DNA from: an uncultured Collinsella sp. | GTDB taxonomy: Bacteria > Actinomycetota > Coriobacteriia > Coriobacteriales > Coriobacteriaceae | DNA: 18,115 nt | NCBI GenBank assembly: GCA_900550835.1 | Contig: URTP01000024.1 | Coordinates: 1-18,115 of the forward strand | Reading direction: 5' to 3' | Shown: one piece after another, positions 13,451 to 18,115 of the stretch | How the letters are laid out: every line of letters begins with the position of its first letter | Numbering within the stretch: the stretch's first letter is position 1 | Notes under the pieces: generated by a model | Seen by the model: only the letters and a program-made list of their open reading frames with translations | Databases searched by the model: none | What the model was told of the DNA's origin: nothing | Position numbers and translations under genes: made by a program

Positions 13451-14791
13451 CTACACCTCAGGAGCCTTGGCTACGGTCTCGCTCTCGGCTGTGAGCGGGC
13501 GGTTGTCGATGCGGCGGCCCAAGCGATCGAGCTTCACGAGTAGCCACTCAATGGGATTCGGCCCTGCCCCTTCCTCGTCGGCAACCAGGTCCATGACGGC
13601 GATTTTGGTGCCGTCCTGCTTGAGCGTAATGCTGCCCACCTTGTCGCCCACATGCACCGTGCCCGAAAGATCGTCGTAGCTAACCTTTTCGGTCACCTCG
13701 CCGGCAAGGGAAAACACGGTCGCTTGCGCCGTAGGATCGGCGAGTGTGGCGTCGATCGTCTTATCAGTCCAGTCGGTTTGACCAATGCGCGCCATAAGCG
13801 GGTTGCCGTTGGCGGTCTTTTCCTGCGTGTTGGCGATTGCGACCGTCACCTTGTGACCGTAGTACCAATTGGCAAGGGTTGCGGTATCGGTAAAGCGCTG
13901 GTCGGTGGTGGTGGAGTTCAAAACGACGGTGTAGATTTCGTCGCCATCGCGGTTGTAGGCACCCGTAAAGCAATAGCCTGCATCGTCGGTGGTGCCGGTC
14001 TTGCCACCGATGTTGCCATCTTGGCCCAGCAAATAGTTATGCGTGTCCATGGAATGCGAATGGTCGGTGCCGTCGGCGCCCGTGACCTCGATCCAGGAAT
14101 CCTCGCTCGCTACGACCTCGCGGATCGTGTCGTTTTTCATGGCCTCCTGCATCATCAGCGCTACGTCGTGTGCGGTTGAGTGCATATCGCCAGCCCACTC
14201 ATCAAAGTCCAGACCATGCGGGTTTTCAAAAAGCGTACCGGTGCAGCCGAGCTTCTTAGCGCGCTCGTTCATGGCCTTCACAAATGTGGCCTCGGCGTCT
14301 TTGGTCTTAGGGTCGATCTTCTTGCCCACATATTCGGCGAGCACGATGGCGGCGTCGTTGCCCGAGGGAATCATCAGGCCGCGCAGCGCCTGCTCCACGG
14401 TAAGCTCGTCGCCTTCGAGCAAGCCGGCGGTCGAATTACCCACGGTGGCTGCGGCGTTGCTCACCGTGACCTTCTCATCTATCTTGCAATTCTCGACGGT
14501 TAGGATTGCGGTCATGACCTTGGTGATCGAGGCGATTTTGACCTGCTCATCGGCGCCGCGCCCATAGTAGACGGTGCCGTCTTTGCCCATGACGAGGGCA
14601 TTGGTCGCATCGATATCGGGCAGGTTTTCGGCCGTGATGCCGCGCTCATCGGCGGTTTTGCCGCAGACATTGTCGGTCGTGAGCACTTGGGCGCCGGCGA
14701 CGGTGGGCACGCCAGCGGTAAGGGCGATAGCGCAGACAAAGCCGGCGGCAAGCTGGGCTGAGCGCTTTGCAAAAGAGGTGAGGGACTTCAC
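13451..14791 (-). CDS. Secreted D-alanyl-D-alanine carboxypeptidase (PBP5/S11 family)
   Basis: A low-molecular-weight penicillin-binding protein that trims the terminal D-Ala from peptidoglycan pentapeptides outside the membrane. Numbering from the GTG at 14791-14789, residues 1-34 are a signal peptide (KSLTSFAKR, hydrophobic LAAGFVCAIALTAG, then AGA). The catalytic triad motifs are SITK (Ser88-Lys91), SGN (143-145) and KTG (264-266, in GGKTGTTDDAGYCF). A beta-rich C-terminal domain follows (about 340-410); residues around 415-430 (PIEWLLVKLDRLGRRI) could be an amphipathic membrane-binding helix. The frame is open to an ATG at 14902, but that extension is not signal-like and covers a -10 element, so I prefer GTG; its ribosome-binding site is weak. 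The 446-residue gene diverges from a VanR-like regulator. Confidence 0.92.
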   Translation of the reverse strand: MKSLTSFAKRSAQLAAGFVCAIALTAGVPTVAGAQVLTTDNVCGKTADERGITAENLPDIDATNALVMGKDGTVYYGRGADEQVKIASITKVMTAILTVENCKIDEKVTVSNAAATVGNSTAGLLEGDELTVEQALRGLMIPSGNDAAIVLAEYVGKKIDPKTKDAEATFVKAMNERAKKLGCTGTLFENPHGLDFDEWAGDMHSTAHDVALMMQEAMKNDTIREVVASEDSWIEVTGADGTDHSHSMDTHNYLLGQDGNIGGKTGTTDDAGYCFTGAYNRDGDEIYTVVLNSTTTDQRFTDTATLANWYYGHKVTVAIANTQEKTANGNPLMARIGQTDWTDKTIDATLADPTAQATVFSLAGEVTEKVSYDDLSGTVHVGDKVGSITLKQDGTKIAVMDLVADEEGAGPNPIEWLLVKLDRLGRRIDNRPLTAESETVAKAPEV

Positions 14792-14830
14792 AGATTTCGC
14801 TTTCGACGGGATGGTCTCTTCTGGAACTAG

Positions 14831-14836
14831 AGTATA
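14831..14836 (-). promoter_or_regulatory. Possible -10 element of the carboxypeptidase gene
   Basis: The minus strand reads TATACT here, 40 bases before the chosen GTG start. A matching -35 is poor (TGATCG at 14859-14854, 17-base spacing), as in activator-dependent promoters. It argues against the longer upstream start. Confidence 0.35.
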
Positions 14837-14908
14837 TCGTTTGCCGGCATCGGCGATCATCGCGTGCGTGCGTGGCCCACATCCGCGCCCGAACGGACAC
14901 ATTGGTGC

Positions 14909-14923
14909 TTAAGGTCGACTTAA
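14909..14923. promoter_or_regulatory. Inverted repeat in the divergent promoter region
   Basis: TTAAG (14909-14913) and CTTAA (14919-14923) surround GTCGA. It lies between the carboxypeptidase and the response-regulator genes and could be an operator for either. A CATAAT (-10-like, 14963-14968) lies closer to the regulator. No experimental match is known to me. Confidence 0.35.
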
Positions 14924-14988
14924 TCGCCCGCGCTTGTTGTGTGTGGCACGCGCCGCCTCGGGCATAATGGAGCGCGAGAGGAGCACGC

Positions 14989-15684
14989 ATGAACGAGCGC
15001 ATTTTGGTAGTTGATGACGAGAAAGCCATCGCCGACCTGGTTGGTATCTACCTTACAAAAGAGGGCTTTGATGTCCAGATTGCCTACAGCGGGGCCGATG
15101 CGGCCAAGGCGATTCTGGAGCAGGAGTTTGATCTGGCGCTGCTGGATGTCATGCTGCCTGATATCGACGGCTTTGAGCTGTTGCGTACGATCCGTTCCAG
15201 CCATACCTATCCCGTGATCATGCTGACGGCACGCGATGCCCAGCAGGATAAGATCGAGGGGCTCTCGCTTGGCGCAGACGATTATGTGGTCAAGCCGTTC
15301 CGTCCGCTGGAGCTCATTGCACGCGTTCATGCTCAGCTTCGTCGTTATACCAGCTACGGCAGCCGCGCACAGGCGGTCGAGTCGCCGATCATCCAGCTCG
15401 ACGGCCTCGAGATCAACCGCGACGCCCGCTCTGTGACGGTGGACGGTGCGCCGGTGCGCCTTACGCCCATCGAGTATTCCATCTTGCTGTATCTGGTCGA
15501 GCATCGTGGTAGCGTGGTGCCCGTGGAGGACCTGTTCCGCGCGGTGTGGAACGAGGACTTTATGCCCGGCTCCAACAATACGGTTATGGTGCACATTCGC
15601 CATCTGCGCGAAAAGATCGGCGACGATGCCCAGAAGCCGCGCTTTATCAAAAACGTCTGGGGCGTCGGCTACATAATCGAATAA
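14989..15684 (+). CDS. OmpR-family response regulator, VanR-like
   Basis: A 231-residue DNA-binding response regulator. The receiver domain (about 1-120) has acidic DD at 9-10, the phosphoacceptor Asp53 in LLDVMLP, Thr in MLTARD and Lys in VVKPFRPLELIARV. The winged-helix effector (about 135-231) ends WGVGYIIE. Phrases such as RILVVDDEKAIADLV, YPVIMLT, KPFRPLELIARVHAQLRRY and SNNTVMVHIRHLREKIGDD follow VanR closely. The ATG is preceded by GAGAGGAG (14976-14983). The kinase begins 25 bases after its stop, so they form an operon. VanR-type regulators respond to cell-wall stress; no vanHAX genes are in view, so glycopeptide resistance is not implied. Confidence 0.9.
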   Translation: MNERILVVDDEKAIADLVGIYLTKEGFDVQIAYSGADAAKAILEQEFDLALLDVMLPDIDGFELLRTIRSSHTYPVIMLTARDAQQDKIEGLSLGADDYVVKPFRPLELIARVHAQLRRYTSYGSRAQAVESPIIQLDGLEINRDARSVTVDGAPVRLTPIEYSILLYLVEHRGSVVPVEDLFRAVWNEDFMPGSNNTVMVHIRHLREKIGDDAQKPRFIKNVWGVGYIIE

Positions 15685-15709
15685 CGCCTTTGATGGTGGG
15701 GGAGTAGAT

Positions 15710-16948
15710 ATGACAAAAGACGATAGGCGGGCATTCGAGGTACCCGATCGACTCTTTGAATACGTAAGGGCGGTCGTTGACAACCGTGCGTTAGCGACGG
15801 TGCTGCTCTTTTTGCTGAGTCTGCTGCTGATTGGCATCGATAACATCGCTGGAATCTTGGCGGTGCTGCTTGTCGGCTTTTTGCTGATCGATCGATTTGA
15901 AATCGTACGCCGCTGCGTGGTGATTGGCGGTGCCGCGTGGGCCATGACGTTGGCGATTGGCGCCATGGCACTCGGCGGCATCGAAGGGCCGGTGCTGTTC
16001 GATGCCGGCTTTGTATTCAACATGCTTGGCTTTGTGCTGGCGCTTGCCGTGTGCGTGCTGTTCTTTTGCGGCCGCGCCCTGTACTACCAGGGCTATGAGC
16101 AGGGCGAGCAGCATGCCGATTGTGTGCTGGCCGCTCGTATTCAAGATCGCCTGATCGATCACCCCGACACCTGGGACAACATCGACGGCGACTTCCTCGA
16201 GGTCGAGGGCGCGCTCAACCGGGCGCGCGATTGCGAGCGTAGGGTTCAACAAGCCCTGCGTGACGAATCCCACCGCAAAGATGACCTGGTGACGTACCTG
16301 GCGCACGACCTGCGCACGCCGCTCGCCAGCGTGGTGGGCTACCTTTCGCTCTTGCAGGAGGCCCCCGATTTGCCGCTTGAGCAGCGCACACGTTTTACGG
16401 GCGTGGCACTCGACAAGGCCCACCGGCTCGATGCGCTCATCGAGGAGTTCTTCGACATCACGCGCTTTGATTTCCACGATATCGTGCTCACCCGCAGCTA
16501 CGTCGATTTGGGGCTCTTACTGGCACAGGTGGCCGACGAGTTCTATCCCATTCTCAACGAACAGCATAAAGAAGCCCAGGTTGATATCTGCGAGGATCTG
16601 ACGGTGCTCGTGGACGGCGACAAGATGGCTCGCGTATTCAACAACATCATGAAAAACGCCGTTGCCTATAGCTATGAAGGCTCGATGATCACGATTGAGG
16701 CCAGACGTTTGGGTAACGGCGGCGTGCGCGTACGATTTATAAACCAGGGCGATCCGATCCCTGAGCCAAAGCTCAAGGTGATCTTTGAGAAGTTCTATCG
16801 CTTGGATGCGGCGCGTGCGACCAATCGCGGCGGCGCTGGGCTGGGTCTCGCCATCGCCAAGGAGATTGTATGCGCGCATGGCGGCACCATCGCGTGCGAA
16901 TCGACGCCCGAGCATACCGTTTTTACCATCGAGCTGCCCGCCGCGTAG
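15710..16948 (+). CDS. Membrane sensor histidine kinase, VanS-like
   Basis: A 412-residue kinase partnering the preceding regulator. Four hydrophobic segments near residues 27-42, 45-61, 68-90 and 100-122 with little periplasmic loop suggest membrane-embedded sensing. A linker (about 125-190) leads to the dimerisation domain with the phosphoacceptor His199 in YLAHDLRTPLASVVGYLSLL, a close match to VanS. The ATPase domain has the N box NNIMKNAVAYSY (Asn316), F box FEKFYR (359-364) and G box GGAGLGLAIAKEIV (374 on). The ATG follows a GGGGGAG site (15698-15704). It likely phosphorylates the regulator at Asp53. The signal is unknown; its neighbour, a cell-wall carboxypeptidase, suggests peptidoglycan stress. 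Confidence 0.9.
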   Translation: MTKDDRRAFEVPDRLFEYVRAVVDNRALATVLLFLLSLLLIGIDNIAGILAVLLVGFLLIDRFEIVRRCVVIGGAAWAMTLAIGAMALGGIEGPVLFDAGFVFNMLGFVLALAVCVLFFCGRALYYQGYEQGEQHADCVLAARIQDRLIDHPDTWDNIDGDFLEVEGALNRARDCERRVQQALRDESHRKDDLVTYLAHDLRTPLASVVGYLSLLQEAPDLPLEQRTRFTGVALDKAHRLDALIEEFFDITRFDFHDIVLTRSYVDLGLLLAQVADEFYPILNEQHKEAQVDICEDLTVLVDGDKMARVFNNIMKNAVAYSYEGSMITIEARRLGNGGVRVRFINQGDPIPEPKLKVIFEKFYRLDAARATNRGGAGLGLAIAKEIVCAHGGTIACESTPEHTVFTIELPAA

Positions 16949-16959
16949 CGTAGGCGCCC

Positions 16960-16988
16960 TTACAAACACCTGACAATGCGCTCACGTG
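16960..16988 (+). promoter_or_regulatory. Candidate pho box upstream of pstB
   Basis: TTACAAA (16960), TGACAAT (16971) and TCACGTG (16982) start exactly 11 bases apart, the spacing of PhoB/PhoP direct repeats (7-bp units, 4-bp gaps). A TACTAT -10 lies at 17007-17012 without a good -35, as expected for an activator-dependent promoter. The match to known consensus is loose. Confidence 0.35.
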
Positions 16989-17051
16989 CGTATGAGCCGC
17001 GGTTTCTACTATCGATACTGCTGAATTGATATCGACGTGGAGGTATGCGGT

Positions 17052-17927
17052 ATGACGGCTGGTGTGGCTATGGAGCCCACGGAGCTCGAGGAGCTAATGG
17101 AGGCGCGAGCCGAGGCTGCGCACGAGCGCGAAGTCGGAGACGCGACGCGCCCCACGGCGCAGGATCTTGCCGCCTCGCCGACGCGCATCGATGTCGAGGG
17201 CCTCGACCTGTTCTATGGCGACCATCATGCGCTCAAGGACGTGAATATCAAGATCCGCGACAAGCAGATCACCTCGTTCATCGGGCCTTCGGGCTGCGGA
17301 AAGTCCACGTTGCTGCGCTGCTTTAACCGCATGAACGACGGCATCAAGGACTGCCGAATCGAGGGCAAGATTGCGATCGATGGTCAAGATATCCTGGGCG
17401 ATTACGACATCTGCCGCCTTCGCCAGCGCGTGGGCATGGTGTTCCAGCGCCCCAACCCGTTTCCCATGAGCATCTACGACAACGTCGCGTACGGCCCCCG
17501 TGGCATGGGCGTGCGCGATCGCGTCGTGCTGGATGAGCTGGTCGAGGATTCCCTTTGTCGAGCCGCTCTGTGGGATGAGGTCAAGGACAAGCTCAAGGAG
17601 TCGGGCCTGGGTCTTTCGGGTGGACAGCAGCAGCGCCTGTGCATCGCCCGTGCACTTGCCGTGCAGCCCGACATTCTGCTGATGGACGAGCCCACGAGCG
17701 CCCTCGATCCCGTGTCGACGCTGGTGGTGGAGCAGCTTGCCTGCGAGCTCAAGGAGACCTGCACGTTGGTGGTCGTTACGCACAATATGCAGCAGGCGGC
17801 GCGCATCTCCGACTCGGTCGCGTTTTTCTTGCTGGGCGAGCTGGTGGAGCACGCGCCCACCGCTCAGCTCTTCAAAAAACCGACCGATTCGCGCACAGCG
17901 GATTATTTGACGGGACGTTTTGGCTGA
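17052..17927 (+). CDS. pstB: Phosphate ABC transporter ATP-binding protein PstB
   Basis: The ATPase of the high-affinity phosphate importer PstSCAB, on the cytoplasmic face of the membrane. Walker A GPSGCGKST is at residues 78-86, the Q-loop and the PstB-typical VFQRPNPFPMSIYDNVAYGPR at about 130-150, the signature LSGGQQQR at 188-195, Walker B ILLMDEP at 208-214 and the switch His in VVVTHNMQQA. NRMND after Walker A is also characteristic of PstB. The start ATG follows GGAGG (17039-17043) by eight bases; a GTG at 17037 overlaps that site. At 291 residues it carries an acidic N-terminal extension of about 45 residues not usual in the family. No pstS, pstC or pstA lies next to it in this window; a PhoB-like regulator follows. 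Confidence 0.95.
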   Translation: MTAGVAMEPTELEELMEARAEAAHEREVGDATRPTAQDLAASPTRIDVEGLDLFYGDHHALKDVNIKIRDKQITSFIGPSGCGKSTLLRCFNRMNDGIKDCRIEGKIAIDGQDILGDYDICRLRQRVGMVFQRPNPFPMSIYDNVAYGPRGMGVRDRVVLDELVEDSLCRAALWDEVKDKLKESGLGLSGGQQQRLCIARALAVQPDILLMDEPTSALDPVSTLVVEQLACELKETCTLVVVTHNMQQAARISDSVAFFLLGELVEHAPTAQLFKKPTDSRTADYLTGRFG

Positions 17928-17937
17928 TACCATCTCG

Positions 17938-17951
17938 TAAAGGTACCTTTA
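17938..17951. promoter_or_regulatory. 14-bp perfect palindrome between pstB and the PhoB-like gene
   Basis: TAAAGGTACCTTTA is a perfect palindrome 41 bases before the next start codon, with a -10-like TAAGAT at 17956-17961 right after it. Its place over the -35 region would suit a repressor or activator site; it lacks a loop and U tract, so it is not a terminator. Confidence 0.4.
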
Positions 17952-17991
17952 GGGTTAAGATGCGGTCATGCCGGCCGCAAAGGGGTTCAAC

Positions 17992-18115
17992 ATGATCTAC
18001 TACGTCGAGGACGATGACAACATCAGGGATTTGACGGTCTATGCGCTGCGCAAGCAGGGAATCGAGGCCGAGGGCTTTTCGTGCGACGGCGAGTTTAAGG
18101 CCGCCGTGGCGCGAC
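17992..18115 (+). CDS. PhoB/PhoP-like response regulator, 5' part (cut by window end)
   Basis: Only 41 codons are visible: MIYYVEDDDNIRDLTVYALR, then KQGIEAEGFSCDGEF. This is the start of a CheY-type receiver, with the acidic pocket at EDDD (6-9). The IYYVEDDDNIRDLTVYAL pattern resembles PhoB/PhoP regulators of anaerobic Gram-positive bacteria. The ATG is preceded by AAAGGGG (17979-17985) at six bases. Its place after pstB supports a role in phosphate starvation control, with a PhoR-like kinase expected beyond the window. Confidence 0.8.
   Translation, partial: MIYYVEDDDNIRDLTVYALRKQGIEAEGFSCDGEFKAAVAR

Noticed and set aside
14989..16948. A glycopeptide-resistance cluster
   Set aside because: VanR/VanS-like regulators are present, but no VanH, VanA/B ligase or VanX gene is seen, and the carboxypeptidase is an ordinary S11 serine enzyme rather than VanY.

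Overview
The window reads as a contiguous piece of a GC-rich chromosome with housekeeping gene order. The gene set, the VanR/VanS-like two-component pair, the CCA-encoding tRNAs and the style of the proteins suggest a gut Coriobacteriia (Actinomycetota), most like Collinsella. That placement rests on recall of protein families, not on a search.

Region 1 (1-5400, all +) starts with the 3' part of a GH5-like glycoside hydrolase whose catalytic motifs look degraded. It continues into a translation and RNA-modification cluster: rsmI (16S rRNA 2'-O-methyltransferase), metG (methionyl-tRNA synthetase, followed by a clear terminator), rsmA (16S rRNA dimethyladenosine transferase) and an overlapping tatD (metal-dependent nuclease).

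Region 2 (5400-9670) holds tRNA-Leu(CAG) with its own promoter and terminator, an SPFH/band-7 membrane protein coupled to rlmH (23S rRNA pseudouridine methyltransferase), proC, and serS. Between proC and serS lies a 57-residue membrane protein on the minus strand. It converges on proC, and a nested palindromic element fills the space between the two stop codons exactly.

Region 3 (9670-13450) holds two proteins I do not recognise (125 aa, and a large 813 aa protein with TPR-like helices) plus tRNA-Arg(ACG) and tRNA-Ser(GCT). Downstream of tRNA-Ser is the most unusual part of the window. The 3' end of the tRNA, its terminator and an inverted T-arm fragment occur twice with an exact 190-bp period, and between the copies is a segment that can fold into a closed multi-hairpin structure.

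Region 4 (13450-18115) is envelope and phosphate sensing. A secreted PBP5-type D,D-carboxypeptidase (-) diverges from a VanR-like response regulator and its VanS-like kinase. Then come pstB (phosphate-import ATPase), preceded by 11-bp spaced repeats that may be a pho box, and the first 41 codons of a PhoB/PhoP-like response regulator cut by the window edge.

No CRISPR array, insertion sequence, rRNA or prophage gene was seen. The candidates for something undescribed are the tRNA-Ser downstream repeat/foldback, the proC palindrome with its small membrane protein, the degenerate GH5 protein, and the carboxypeptidase/VanRS-like neighbourhood.
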